Origin: Methylomonas sp. ZR1
Lineage (GTDB): Bacteria; Pseudomonadota; Gammaproteobacteria; Methylococcales; Methylomonadaceae
Assembly: GCF_013141865.1 (NCBI RefSeq)
Contig: NZ_RCST01000001.1
Coordinates: 3,534,001-3,598,000, forward strand
Reading direction: 5' to 3'
Length of the DNA stretch: 64,000 nt
How positions within the stretch are numbered: the stretch's first letter is position 1; the number at the start of each line of letters is the position of its first letter. Both the position numbers and the translations under genes were made by a program. Positions 47,945-57,405 of the stretch are shown here, in pieces. The notes below the pieces were generated by a model. That model saw only the letters and a list, made by a program, of their open reading frames with translations, was not told where the DNA came from and searched no databases.

Positions 47945-48319
47945 TCAGCGCCGGCGTTGCGATCCCTTTTGCCGCAACACTCGCCAAAACGGTGCAAGCC
48001 GCGCGATTCTAACACAAGCTTTTCTTTTATCAGGCAACGTTCGATGATCGCTCAGCTCACCCAGCTTAACCGGCTGCGCCACAAACACTACCGCAGCAAA
48101 ATCCAGTGGCGCAGAGGCTCGAATAAAAGCGGAGTAGGTTAGCGGCTCGACATCGGTCGTAGTGATACTAACTTTGGTTAATTCACCGCAATGGCTTAGC
48201 GAAAGCGACAAATAATCGCTGAGCCCGTGTTCGGCCTGTGTGAGCAACAAATCCTCAAGCGGCACCGCAAGTTTGCCTCGTTTGATACCTTGAATGTGTT
48301 GATATGAACTATCTGTCAT
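47945..48319 (-). CDS. Hypothetical protein
   Basis: A 124-residue protein; GGAG lies nine bases before the ATG. No family is recognised. It has no signal peptide or membrane segment. It reads as a single alpha/beta domain (LAVPLEDLLLTQAEHGLSDYLSLSLSHCGELTKVSITTTD) with a basic C-terminus (FWRVLRQKGSQRRR). It is transcribed with the phosphofructokinase gene 72 bp downstream, though the two may be separate units. Confidence 0.6.
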   Translation of the reverse strand: MTDSSYQHIQGIKRGKLAVPLEDLLLTQAEHGLSDYLSLSLSHCGELTKVSITTTDVEPLTYSAFIRASAPLDFAAVVFVAQPVKLGELSDHRTLPDKRKACVRIARLAPFWRVLRQKGSQRRR

Positions 48320-48431
48320 CTGTTACCGCTCCGCACTGAACTAGCTAAATTGCGGTAGCAAGCTTATCGTCCTTGCGATTTATCGCCAGTGTACCAAGGT
48401 TCTAAACCAGCCTAGATCAAGCACTTAAGCG

Positions 48432-49205
48432 CTAAGCGGCCAGCAACCAATCCTCCACCAAGCGACAAAACGCATCCGGCGCCTCAACGTATAACCAATG
48501 GCCGGTATCTGGAATTTTCGCGATCTTTGCTTGCGGAAACACTGCATAAATCGCTTCTTCATCCAGATATTTGGAATTGCCGCCACCGATGAATAACACC
48601 GACCGGACGAACCGGCGTTCGCCGACTTCCGGAAAGCCGACAATGTGATGGGCATTTTTTTGAATAATATCCAGATTGATCCGCCAGTAGTAATTGCCGT
48701 CTTTCAGCAGCAGATTTTGCAGCAAAAACTGCCGGTAGGCCAGATCCGGAACCGCCTCGGCTAGCGCCTCTTCGGCCTGCTTTCGGTTGCCGATGCTATT
48801 GACTGGCAAACGGCTCAGAGCGTCGACCAGATCGTCGAAGCTATGCTGATAACTGACCGGAGCGATGTCCGCAACGATTAAACCAGCGACTCGTTGCGGA
48901 TGATGCAAGGCAAACCACATCACCGCCTTGCCCCCCATGCTATGCCCGAGTAAATGAGCACAGGGAATCTCATGGCTATCCATAAAAGCCAACAAGTCGG
49001 CGGCCATACTGGGATAATCCAGCACCTCGGCATGCGGCGAACTGCCGTGGTTGCGCATATCCAACACATAAACATGCCGCTGCTCCGCTAGGCGTTTGGC
49101 CACCGAACGCCAGTTACGCGAGGCGGCCAGAAAACCATGCACAATCAGTAATGGCGTGTCGCCGGGTTCGCCGAAACTATCGTAAGCCAGTTCGATGGTC
49201 GTCAT
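48432..49205 (-). CDS. Alpha/beta-hydrolase, YbfF-type esterase
   Basis: A 257-residue hydrolase from ATG 49205 (MTTIELAYDSFG). It has the oxyanion region LIVHGFLAASRNW, nucleophile elbow GHSMGGKA, and the acid and His of IPDTGHWLYVEAPDAF. The MRNHGSSPH segment and overall length match YbfF, an acyl-ester hydrolase of E. coli. The substrate is not known. It lies 11 bp after the DUF445 gene and may be co-transcribed with it. Confidence 0.88.
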   Translation of the reverse strand: MTTIELAYDSFGEPGDTPLLIVHGFLAASRNWRSVAKRLAEQRHVYVLDMRNHGSSPHAEVLDYPSMAADLLAFMDSHEIPCAHLLGHSMGGKAVMWFALHHPQRVAGLIVADIAPVSYQHSFDDLVDALSRLPVNSIGNRKQAEEALAEAVPDLAYRQFLLQNLLLKDGNYYWRINLDIIQKNAHHIVGFPEVGERRFVRSVLFIGGGNSKYLDEEAIYAVFPQAKIAKIPDTGHWLYVEAPDAFCRLVEDWLLAA

Positions 49206-49216
49206 CGTCACTGCGC

Positions 49217-49939
49217 TCAAGCAAAACCGAAGATTGCGCCCAATATCCCACCGAATACGCCGCCCCACACCACCAGCCAACCCAAATGTTGCTTGATGAT
49301 GGATTGCACCATTTCCTTGACCAATTGCGGCGTTAATTCGCTCAAACGCCTGTCGATCACCATTTCGATTTTGCCGGTCAAATCCTCGCCAATCTTGTGC
49401 GCATTCAATCCTTGCTGTAAAGCGTGTTTAAACCGTTCTGACTCCACCATTTCCGAGAGGGTATGCTGCATTTTTTCGGTAAAAGGTTGTTTTAGCGGCA
49501 ATAACGCCTCTTCGCCGCCCATCATCAACAACATGCCACCAAACGAAGAAGCCATAATGGAAGATACCAAGCCTTCGTAAACCTTGTCGTAATCGACAGC
49601 ATTTAGCAAAGGTTGCAAATTCAACACCTTGCCGCCCTGCTGCTCTTCCGTTTCGATGAACTGTTCGATATTTTCCACCGTGAAAAATTGCTGCATCATC
49701 AAGGCCTTGATCGATGCTTTAAACTCTTCGAAACGCGCCGGGATAATCCCCGAGCCATACAAAAACGGCACCTTTTCGAACAGCATATGAATAGCCAACC
49801 AATTGGTAATTGCCCCGGAAAATGCAAAAAAACCAATTGCTTTCAGCGTTTCCGGATAAAACGGGCTGACATAGCCGACAGCGATAATCAGCAGGGAGAT
49901 AAAGTTGGTTAAAAAGCTTTGATTCAGTAATTTTTTCAT
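49217..49939 (-). CDS. DUF445 family membrane protein
   Basis: About 240 residues from ATG 49939; an in-frame start at 49957 is also possible. It has two N-terminal membrane helices with the family motif GAITNWLAIHMLFEKVP, helical soluble domains, and a C-terminal membrane helix (GWLVVWGGVFGGILGAIFGF). Such proteins are conserved with unknown function. It is divergent from the alkyltransferase gene. Confidence 0.88.
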   Translation of the reverse strand: MKKLLNQSFLTNFISLLIIAVGYVSPFYPETLKAIGFFAFSGAITNWLAIHMLFEKVPFLYGSGIIPARFEEFKASIKALMMQQFFTVENIEQFIETEEQQGGKVLNLQPLLNAVDYDKVYEGLVSSIMASSFGGMLLMMGGEEALLPLKQPFTEKMQHTLSEMVESERFKHALQQGLNAHKIGEDLTGKIEMVIDRRLSELTPQLVKEMVQSIIKQHLGWLVVWGGVFGGILGAIFGFA

Positions 49940-50016
49940 TATTTTGTTAAGTAACATGCTAACAGCAAATTTTGCCAAACACTGTTGCCGTAGGCCAGCA
50001 TAAATTGGGACTAAAT

Positions 50017-50580
50017 ATGAACAATACTATTTCTCCGAACCATAACGGTGAACCCGGCAACCAAATTCGATTTGCAACCGGGATGTGTCCGTTGGGCTGG
50101 CTGCTAGTGGCGGTTAAACCAACCGGCGTTTGCGCAATAGCCTTGGGCGATGCTCCGGAGGATTTAACCACAGCCTTCCAGGATAAATATCCTGAAGCGG
50201 AGTTTATAGACGGCTCACTCGAATTCGAACGCATTTTCGCCGCATTGCGACAATTTATCGACATACCGGAGCAAGGACTGGCGCTGACATTGGATACAGG
50301 CGGAACGCCGTTCCAACAGCGCGTTTGGCAGGCATTACGGGAAATCCCTGTCGGTGCCACCGCTAGTTACAGCGAGATTGCTCGGCGCATAGGTTCGCCG
50401 AATTCGGCGCGTGCGGTGGCAAGCGCTTGCCCCGCCAATCCTTTGGCCATAGCCATACCATGCCACCGGGTATTAAGGATTGACGGAAAATTATCGGGTT
50501 ATCGCTGGGGTTTGGAACGCAAAGCGGCGTTATTACGCCGGGAGTTGCTTTACAAAAAGCAACTAATCGAAATCGGATGA
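50017..50580 (+). CDS. ogt: Methylated-DNA--protein-cysteine methyltransferase
   Basis: A 187-residue protein from ATG 50017. The active site is IPCHRVLR with the acceptor Cys, preceded by the helix-turn-helix region TPFQQRVWQALREIPVGATASYSEIA and the NPLAIAIPCHR strand. It removes alkyl groups from O6-alkylguanine in one stoichiometric step. It has no Ada N-terminal domain. The N-terminal 40 residues are less conserved. Confidence 0.93.
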   Translation: MNNTISPNHNGEPGNQIRFATGMCPLGWLLVAVKPTGVCAIALGDAPEDLTTAFQDKYPEAEFIDGSLEFERIFAALRQFIDIPEQGLALTLDTGGTPFQQRVWQALREIPVGATASYSEIARRIGSPNSARAVASACPANPLAIAIPCHRVLRIDGKLSGYRWGLERKAALLRRELLYKKQLIEIG

Positions 50581-50641
50581 TAAAACCATAATCCGCAAAT
50601 TGGCAGCCCGCGCCGATGAAGACCCATTTATTCAAGGCCCG

Positions 50642-51838
50642 CTAAATGGCTTGGCAACGTTCCGCAATCATTCTGCCGATGGGAAGTGCTGAAGTCGCGG
50701 CCGGCGAAGGTGCATTGCAGACGTGCAGCATGCGCTCGGTCTGCTTAAACAGAAAATCGTGGACGGCCTGGCCTTCATTGGTAACAACCTGAGCACGGAT
50801 ACCCGCCCGGAACGGCAATAAATCTTCAACGCTTAACGACGGGCAATATTTGCGGCATTTCCGAAGGTAAGCCCGTTTGCTCAACGACGTCACCAACTCT
50901 TGCCGCGCGTGGTGGCGGTAGCGATAAATCAATTTCCAGAACCCAGGAAATCCTAAAAAATCTGCGCAATCTCGCCGGGAAAACGATAACTTGGGATAGC
51001 CTTCGCGGGCGAAACCAATCACCGCGTTTGGCCCCACAGTCACGCTCCCGTCTATCATACGGGTCAAGTGAATCCCCAGGAACGGCAGCGCCGGGTCGGG
51101 CGCCGGATAAATGAGGTGGTTGACGACCGCGTTTTTGGCTTGAGGCAATTGAAAATATTCGCCGCGAAAGGGCACGATACGAAAATCAACATCCAGGCCT
51201 GCCAAGCGGGCCAACCGGTCGGCTTGCAAACCGCCGCAGACGATCAATTGGCCTGCGCGAAAGAGCTCTCCGCCGCCCCCGACCTCAACGTAGTGGGTAC
51301 TCTCCTCAATACGATCCACCTGCAAACCGTAACGCACCACCACACCGCCTTGCACCACTTGTTCGGCCATTTTACGGCATACCAAGCCGTAATCGACAAT
51401 CGCCGTTTCCCGGCTATACAAGGCAGCAATCCCACGAATATTTGGCTCACTGCGTGCAAGCTCAGCTCCGTCGAGGCGTTCTAATTGCAATCCGTTAGCA
51501 ATCGCGCGGTCATACAGTGTATTGATCCGTTCGTGCTCCACGCTGTCAGTCGCTACGATAAGCTTGCCGCATTCGTCGTAGGGAATCCCATGCGTGCGGC
51601 AAAAATCCTTGGTCGCCACCAACCCCTCCCTACACAGACGCGCCTTCAGGCTCCCCGGCTCATAATAAATACCTGCATGTATGACGCCGCTGTTGTGACC
51701 GGTCTGATGTCGACCGGGCATCTCCTCTTTTTCCAACAACACAATGCGAGCGTCGGGATGGCGTTCCTGCAGCGTCAGTGCAGTTGCGAAACCGACGATA
51801 CCCCCGCCGATAATGCAAAAATCAGAAAACGTCGTCAT
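50642..51838 (-). CDS. lhgO: L-2-hydroxyglutarate oxidase family protein
   Basis: A 398-residue FAD protein. The dinucleotide motif is [15 protein letters not shown], and the family signatures [42 protein letters not shown] and [15 protein letters not shown] are all present. It oxidises L-2-hydroxyglutarate to 2-oxoglutarate, passing electrons to the quinone pool in E. coli. It overlaps the upstream phosphatase gene by 17 bp. In this context it may instead serve the surface-glycan locus, as LhgO-like enzymes are often found there. Confidence 0.92.
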   Translation of the reverse strand: MTTFSDFCIIGGGIVGFATALTLQERHPDARIVLLEKEEMPGRHQTGHNSGVIHAGIYYEPGSLKARLCREGLVATKDFCRTHGIPYDECGKLIVATDSVEHERINTLYDRAIANGLQLERLDGAELARSEPNIRGIAALYSRETAIVDYGLVCRKMAEQVVQGGVVVRYGLQVDRIEESTHYVEVGGGGELFRAGQLIVCGGLQADRLARLAGLDVDFRIVPFRGEYFQLPQAKNAVVNHLIYPAPDPALPFLGIHLTRMIDGSVTVGPNAVIGFAREGYPKLSFSRRDCADFLGFPGFWKLIYRYRHHARQELVTSLSKRAYLRKCRKYCPSLSVEDLLPFRAGIRAQVVTNEGQAVHDFLFKQTERMLHVCNAPSPAATSALPIGRMIAERCQAI

Positions 51839-52403
51839 GTTGCCCCTTCAAATAATGCTGATCGAGAACTGAGCAAGCCTCGGCAAGCGAATATATAGCC
51901 ACAGTCGGTCGGGCGTCGTTGGCATCCTCTCCCAGCAACAGCGTCACGCCAACCCCCGCCGCTTTTGCGGCAACGATATCGGAATGTTTGTCGCCCAAAA
52001 GCAGGGAACGGGACAGATCCAAACCAAGTTCGTCGCGAGCCCGCAACATCATCCCCGGATTGGGTTTGCGTTCGAAAGACTCACGTTTGTAGTCGCCAAC
52101 ACCGTGCTCGGGATGAAACGGACAAAAATACACCGCTGCCAACGGCGCACCTTCCGCCGCGAAGCGCTCACTCATCCAGGCCGTAAGCGCGTGAAATTGC
52201 GCTTCCGTATAAAAGCCCCGTCCGATGCCGGCCTGATTGGTCACCACCACCAACACCAAGCCCAAGCGGGTTGCCAGACGGCATAGGTCGAAAATGCCGT
52301 CAACAAATTCAAAATCTTCGATACGGTGGACGTAATTCTTTTCGACGTTGATAACGCCGTCGCGATCCAGGAACAATGCAGGTTTTGCGTAAGTTTTCGT
52401 CAT
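51822..52403 (-). CDS. gmhB: GmhB-like HAD phosphatase
   Basis: A 193-residue HAD phosphatase. Motif I is [18 protein letters not shown], motif [14 protein letters not shown], and motifs [23 protein letters not shown] and [17 protein letters not shown]. This is the histidinol-phosphate/heptose-bisphosphatase type. GmhB normally binds zinc with CxH plus CxC; here CPFHPEH keeps the first pair but the second reads ESFERKP, so the cysteines are missing. It removes the C7 phosphate from D-glycero-D-manno-heptose-1,7-bisphosphate in heptose synthesis, or a related sugar bisphosphate. Confidence 0.85.
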   Translation of the reverse strand: MTKTYAKPALFLDRDGVINVEKNYVHRIEDFEFVDGIFDLCRLATRLGLVLVVVTNQAGIGRGFYTEAQFHALTAWMSERFAAEGAPLAAVYFCPFHPEHGVGDYKRESFERKPNPGMMLRARDELGLDLSRSLLLGDKHSDIVAAKAAGVGVTLLLGEDANDARPTVAIYSLAEACSVLDQHYLKGQHDDVF

Positions 52404-52418
52404 AGAACGACTAACCCG

Positions 52419-53300
52419 TCAAACAAACGGTTTCAGCAAACCGTGAGCGGCCAGTTGCCTGCCCAAAAACCATATCCATAACGATAAGCGCCAGCGCAAC
52501 GGCAAACCTTTATCCAAAAAAATAAAACGTGTGATATAGCTTGCGACACCCAGCATTCCATGAGGCACTGAACTCGGAACACAATCATCCAAAGCGGCCG
52601 GCACCGTTTCCTTCTGACTCACTTCAGATAATGCCCTGGCACCATTTGCCCGCATGGTGATTAGCGACAAGAAATCGCCATCATCTGCAAACCTTCCTCG
52701 CTGCCGGTAGGTATCATCCATGGGCGCCTTTCCTGCCCGATAATGCATATGCTCGAATATAAGCTCAGGTAAATAGCGAATACGTTTAAGGCCCAGTTTC
52801 TCCAAACGCTTAAAAATGTCCATAAGGTGATAATCGATGAAGGCACCTTTATAAATCATTGGAAAAGGCTCTCTTAAAATCTCGCAAGTTTTTCGGGAAA
52901 GGATAGGGAATGTGCAAAGATTTCCTTTCTTAAATAAATCGTTTCCATAGGCCAGATAGATACGATCCGGAATACTGTCATGTAATTGGCGTATTATGCT
53001 GTCCCAACCACGAGTGCGAATAATCATATCGTCGTTGGCAAGAACGACAATATCTCCACGCGCCATTTCATAACAGGCGGTATTGTAGGCGCCCATGGTT
53101 GCCCGAGGTCCTATAATACGTTTAATGGTTAACCCGGGGCATTCCATCGAGTGGCTAGCAAAATCATCCTCGTCCAGGTAAACAATAACTTCCACATATT
53201 CCGGATACTCGCTATTCTCGAGAACGCTTTGTAAAAAGTCGTTGGCGCGTTGCAAGCGGCCGCGGCTAGGTAATAGGAGGGAAATGAGCGCATTTTTCAT
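52419..53300 (-). CDS. Family 2 glycosyltransferase-like protein
   Basis: A 293-residue protein from ATG 53300 (MKNALISLLLPSRGRLQRANDFL). The GT-A nucleotide-binding start ISLLLPSRGR, the acidic VYLDEDD and the VLANDDM motif (DXD-like) fit GT2. A C-terminal amphipathic or membrane-associated region (RWRLSLWIWFLGRQLAAHG) follows. It probably transfers a sugar to a lipid-linked glycan. Donor and acceptor are unknown. It lies 16 bp before the GmhB-like gene. The 440 bp upstream of it (53301-53740) hold no supported gene. Confidence 0.8.
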   Translation of the reverse strand: MKNALISLLLPSRGRLQRANDFLQSVLENSEYPEYVEVIVYLDEDDFASHSMECPGLTIKRIIGPRATMGAYNTACYEMARGDIVVLANDDMIIRTRGWDSIIRQLHDSIPDRIYLAYGNDLFKKGNLCTFPILSRKTCEILREPFPMIYKGAFIDYHLMDIFKRLEKLGLKRIRYLPELIFEHMHYRAGKAPMDDTYRQRGRFADDGDFLSLITMRANGARALSEVSQKETVPAALDDCVPSSVPHGMLGVASYITRFIFLDKGLPLRWRLSLWIWFLGRQLAAHGLLKPFV

Positions 53301-53740
53301 AACGCCTCGATACCATCTAAACTTCCAAGAAATCCAGCCGATCTTGAATAAGCCATTAAACAAAATTTAAAGTTGACGATCAGATATTCCCCTCTCTCGA
53401 ATTAGAGATTTGATATTCCGTTTTTCCATAAACTAAGGTAGTTTTAGCACGCAACAATATTGGCACCAAAAAAATTTGCCCTTCGGCAACATGAACTGAA
53501 TCATAACAGCCTTAGTTAGACAACACGAGTTGGAATTTCAAATTGTAACTGGAATCAGACTTGAAGACAGATCGCACTTTTTATAGCCAATACTCAATAA
53601 AAACAACCAGATCGATCCCCCAACGTCAAATATGGACAAATCAAAAACCGAGAGATTGTAAAAACTCTACCTGCCTTTGCGAAGCCGTTGATGGAGCGCA
53701 ACCTGTTGGATTGCAATCGGTTTCGACCGTTTCGATACTC

Positions 53741-56101
53741 TTATTGCGAAGGCTTTTTCGAGGCATCTTCGGGATTTTGGCTACAAACTGAATCAGGCCG
53801 CAAGAAAAGCGAGGATATCCTTGACAACATATACCTCCCGTAGACGCCTACAATCGTCAAGAGTAGAACAATCGTTAAAAGATAATTGATCCAAATCGTC
53901 GCAGCGGTCCATCGGGAGCCTCCGGTAAAGCGGAATGTCACCTCATGGTACCCGGGAGTCAATTCTAAGGCCTTAAAGGCAATATTGGCCGGAAGAATTG
54001 GCGCGGGATGACCATCGATCTGGGCTTGCCAGCCTGGATGCAGGCTATCCAAATAAATCAGGAATCTGTTTGAACCAACAGGTATCTCAGTATTGGCTAT
54101 CAGTTGGTTGGCACTGAAACGGCGAATTGTAATTACGTCCGCAGAAATGGCCGATGATGAAGTTGGCATCGCGTCGGACCAACCTGGATGACTAGTCCGG
54201 ACGACCGGCGTTTCGTACAGAGTCGCCGCAGTATTGATGATATGTCTCACCTGGGCGTCGTTATCTGTGAGAACCGGCGTACGAGCTAAATAGAGTTTTG
54301 GCGTTTCACAGCCAATTGCAGCCATTAGCGCAGTATCGTTAACGACGCTTCCAAGTGTGAAATATTCCTGCGGAGACTGCCCGTCCGTTACGGCAAGACG
54401 TGTCCGAATAAGCGAATCAAATGGCGTACTTATCATATCCACGCGGTGAACCGGAAAACACAGATCGAGCGACAAGCTTCCGTATCCCAAGCTGTTGCGA
54501 GCCCCCCATACCTCCATCAGGGATAACTGATGAATGATGTCCTGCTCGATTTCTCTTCGGCGCATCGAGCTATAAAGCAAGGGACGCACATCGTAGGCGT
54601 GACGGAGAGACTGCCAATGCCTGAACCAATTTGGCGCCATGGCCGGGGCGCGCCACTCCAGCATGAACTTATAACTCATCATTTCCAGCAAAACGCAAAC
54701 CAGAAGACCGGGGCCCAGTATATCGCGCGTAACGCGCTTAGTCCCAAGCCCAAATGCCAGGACAAATAATACAACGATAGCCCACTGCCAATAATGAAAG
54801 GCGAAAGGTATATCCAGGCTGGAATCGCTCGCGTAGGCATACTGCCATCCATGCTCAGCATCGACCATGACAAAAACCGCACCCAATGCAATAGTGAGCG
54901 AGGTAAGGAACAATGTGTTACGGCCACGTGCGGACCTATTTTCCAGATAATGATCAATACCAAATCCCGAAGCAACGATAAGCAGAATCTTCGCGACCGG
55001 CGTGACAAATCCGATGTGGCGAAATTTATCCATCGTGGGGAAAAACCTATAGGCAATTTCCGCCACCCCCCCAGAAGCCCCCAGAGAAAATAGCAGCACC
55101 AACCCCACTAAAAGCACGAACACCCCAAAGGCCTTTGTCCTTGCGTGTATCAGGGCAAACGTCACGAACAGTATGGTGAAGAGACCGCTGTAGGCAACAA
55201 AAGCAAAACGAACCGGTGCCGCATAGATGAACTCCATAAATTTCACGGGTGATACATATCCCCCATAAGTCAAGAAGATATCCAGCCCGACAGACCCGTT
55301 GGCCTGCCGCAGGGAAGTGAAGCTTTGCATGCCGTCGATTACATGCCGGGCAAATTGAACGTTCATAAAAGCGATGACCAGCGCTACGCAGACGATTACC
55401 CGCCCTCCTGGATTCGGAATCGCGAAGCGTAGAAGTGACGGCATTTGAGGCCGGAATAGAAGCAGCCAGATACAGACGAATGCGCCCAGCGTGGCCGCAA
55501 TGAATATCTGCGTATAAAAAAGCCCGCCTAGAGTCATCACAATCAGCGCGAACGCTAAATGTTCCAAGCCTTCACCACGTAGATACCGGGCGGTGTGATA
55601 CAACAACAATGGATACAGATAAATCAGGTGGAAGTTCCAATGAATCTGCGTCCCCCAAGAAACTGACAGCACACCAGTGATGCCAATGATGATAGGGCTG
55701 ATGCGGTGCCTATGGAAAAGTGAGGACAGCTGGTAGAGGCCATAGATCAGCAAAGTTTCTTCGAGATAAAGTCCGAACCGAAACAGTAATAGCGTGTCAG
55801 TGACGGAAAAGAGTTTTCCCAAAAAAACGGCAGCATAAAAGGCCGGCGTGAACGTGAATGCATAGGCAAAATCCGCCGTGACACCCTGACTGGTAAATGG
55901 TAACCAAAGTGGAAACTCATCCGAGAGTAAAAATTCGCGATAGACCGTGCCAAACATCTGGAAGTTAATCATCGTGTCGTGGGCCAATGGCAGATTGGCT
56001 GCTGCAAGAGTCCAGAATAGACAGGCATGCAGACTCAGAATGATGACTAGGTCAGAAGGGAAGTAGTTGCCTGTAACATATTTAGGAGCAGTTTCAGTCA
56101 T
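53741..56101 (-). CDS. YfhO-family polytopic membrane protein (GT-C-like)
   Basis: A 786-residue protein with about 12-14 membrane helices over residues 15-460. A luminal or periplasmic region of about 280 residues follows, with the YfhO-type ending SLHPGWQAQIDGHPAPILPANIAFKALELTPGYHEVTFRF and a last helix (LLTIVLLLTIVGVYGRY). YfhO-like proteins are predicted glycosyltransferases or sugar-modifying enzymes using lipid-linked donors. The N-terminal APLAHDTMINFQMFG-type acidic loop is in the right place for a GT-C active site. It lies six bases after the SGNH gene. Confidence 0.85.
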   Translation of the reverse strand: MTETAPKYVTGNYFPSDLVIILSLHACLFWTLAAANLPLAHDTMINFQMFGTVYREFLLSDEFPLWLPFTSQGVTADFAYAFTFTPAFYAAVFLGKLFSVTDTLLLFRFGLYLEETLLIYGLYQLSSLFHRHRISPIIIGITGVLSVSWGTQIHWNFHLIYLYPLLLYHTARYLRGEGLEHLAFALIVMTLGGLFYTQIFIAATLGAFVCIWLLLFRPQMPSLLRFAIPNPGGRVIVCVALVIAFMNVQFARHVIDGMQSFTSLRQANGSVGLDIFLTYGGYVSPVKFMEFIYAAPVRFAFVAYSGLFTILFVTFALIHARTKAFGVFVLLVGLVLLFSLGASGGVAEIAYRFFPTMDKFRHIGFVTPVAKILLIVASGFGIDHYLENRSARGRNTLFLTSLTIALGAVFVMVDAEHGWQYAYASDSSLDIPFAFHYWQWAIVVLFVLAFGLGTKRVTRDILGPGLLVCVLLEMMSYKFMLEWRAPAMAPNWFRHWQSLRHAYDVRPLLYSSMRRREIEQDIIHQLSLMEVWGARNSLGYGSLSLDLCFPVHRVDMISTPFDSLIRTRLAVTDGQSPQEYFTLGSVVNDTALMAAIGCETPKLYLARTPVLTDNDAQVRHIINTAATLYETPVVRTSHPGWSDAMPTSSSAISADVITIRRFSANQLIANTEIPVGSNRFLIYLDSLHPGWQAQIDGHPAPILPANIAFKALELTPGYHEVTFRFTGGSRWTAATIWINYLLTIVLLLTIVGVYGRYMLSRISSLFLRPDSVCSQNPEDASKKPSQ

Positions 56102-56107
56102 GCCTTA

Positions 56108-57232
56108 CTACCGTTTCCACCTGACCATTGAAAAAATAGCTGTAGCAATAATTTCATTTGCGCGTTCGGTCGTATGGGCGAAATCCAGAAATACCTCACC
56201 TTGTCTATTATCAAGAACACTTCTCAAATCTACCGATATAATTCCATCGGCATTCAATGCGTCACTCTGGTTAGCAAACTTGTCAATGCTGTGCGTATAT
56301 ACAAACTCCATTCCTGGAGGGGTCAACAAGAAGTTATCAATAAGAAATTGCTCGTGTTTAGTGCGAGATTTAAGAGAAAAGATGGACGGTTGAAGAAAAT
56401 GATAAAAATCAGCGCCAGACGCTTTGCTGTATTGATGCGCTAAGCGAATATTATTGGCAAAATTCTCGCTCGCCTTAATCGCCCTTGCGTTTACCTCTTC
56501 GGCATTGCGCGTATGTAGAGGGGGCGACTGCTGTTTGATATATTTGAGAAGTTCGGCAAAGTGTATTAATTTTAATTTCTCTAAAACCGGCAATATTCGT
56601 GATTCAAGGACACCCGGTTTTTCTGAATTCCGTAGAGTGTTTATATTGAGACCATATTTATAATCGCTGTATACTTTATATATAATATCGCAGCCACCAT
56701 CGAAAAATATTACAATATCACCTTCTTTTAGCGTTGTTTCGTGTAAGAAAAAAAGTTGCTGCTCGGAGTTCATGGATGAGACACCGTAATTCACGACTTT
56801 ATATTGAGTCGTAATTTCGTTGATCTTGCGCTGCACTATGCTCGGGATAGTGTATTCGTCCGGTACTTCCTGAGAATATATTGTGGACGCGCCATAAATG
56901 TATACAGTATTTTTCGCGTCTTCCGGGACAAACGCCGTCCGGCGATGCCCGTCAATCACATTGATATACTTACCTTCAAAATTTACTAATCTACGGACTT
57001 TATCATCAAATTTTCCTTTTTCTCCGTTAGAGGATTCACGCATGAATTCCGCGCTAAAGTAAGGCGAATCAGAATATGCCGGTGGTTTTTTTGCCCTGAA
57101 AACCCACCGGGAATCATATGCCGGTAGTTTTTTTATGATGAGCTGACTACATATTTCTATTAAATAACTCGTAACTATAAGAGTCACAAGGACAATGATC
57201 AAATTGGATATTCTGTCGAATTTCACCGCCAT
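56108..57232 (-). CDS. SGNH-fold membrane-anchored protein
   Basis: A 374-residue protein from ATG 57232 with AGAGGA seven bases upstream. It has one N-terminal membrane anchor (LIIVLVTLIVTSYLIEICSQLI). SGNH-like blocks follow: YIYGASTIYSQEVPDEYT for block I, NYGVSSMNSEQQL for block II/III and FLDFAHTTERAN for block V. The usual GDS reads GAS. It is probably an O-acetyl or ester-handling partner of surface glycan modification. The gene is more AT-rich than its neighbours. Confidence 0.78.
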   Translation of the reverse strand: MAVKFDRISNLIIVLVTLIVTSYLIEICSQLIIKKLPAYDSRWVFRAKKPPAYSDSPYFSAEFMRESSNGEKGKFDDKVRRLVNFEGKYINVIDGHRRTAFVPEDAKNTVYIYGASTIYSQEVPDEYTIPSIVQRKINEITTQYKVVNYGVSSMNSEQQLFFLHETTLKEGDIVIFFDGGCDIIYKVYSDYKYGLNINTLRNSEKPGVLESRILPVLEKLKLIHFAELLKYIKQQSPPLHTRNAEEVNARAIKASENFANNIRLAHQYSKASGADFYHFLQPSIFSLKSRTKHEQFLIDNFLLTPPGMEFVYTHSIDKFANQSDALNADGIISVDLRSVLDNRQGEVFLDFAHTTERANEIIATAIFSMVRWKR

Positions 57233-57405
57233 CAACACGTCCTCTTGTAAGGTTTGTTATTGTTCTTTAAAGGGCTTGACTCCAATCATACCTATAAGCA
57301 ACATCCTCAAACTTATCGGTTGATTCGAAGTTTCCAGTCTCTGTGCTTAATACCCGGTTTTGGGTCGTAGGCGGCTTATGGGTAAGCCTTGTTTCGTGCA
57401 ATTCG

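Noticed and set aside
53301..53740. Possible gene in the 440-bp gap between the GT2 and YfhO-like genes
   Set aside because: Only short frames without start signals. The sequence is AT-rich with no repeat or RNA that I can support.
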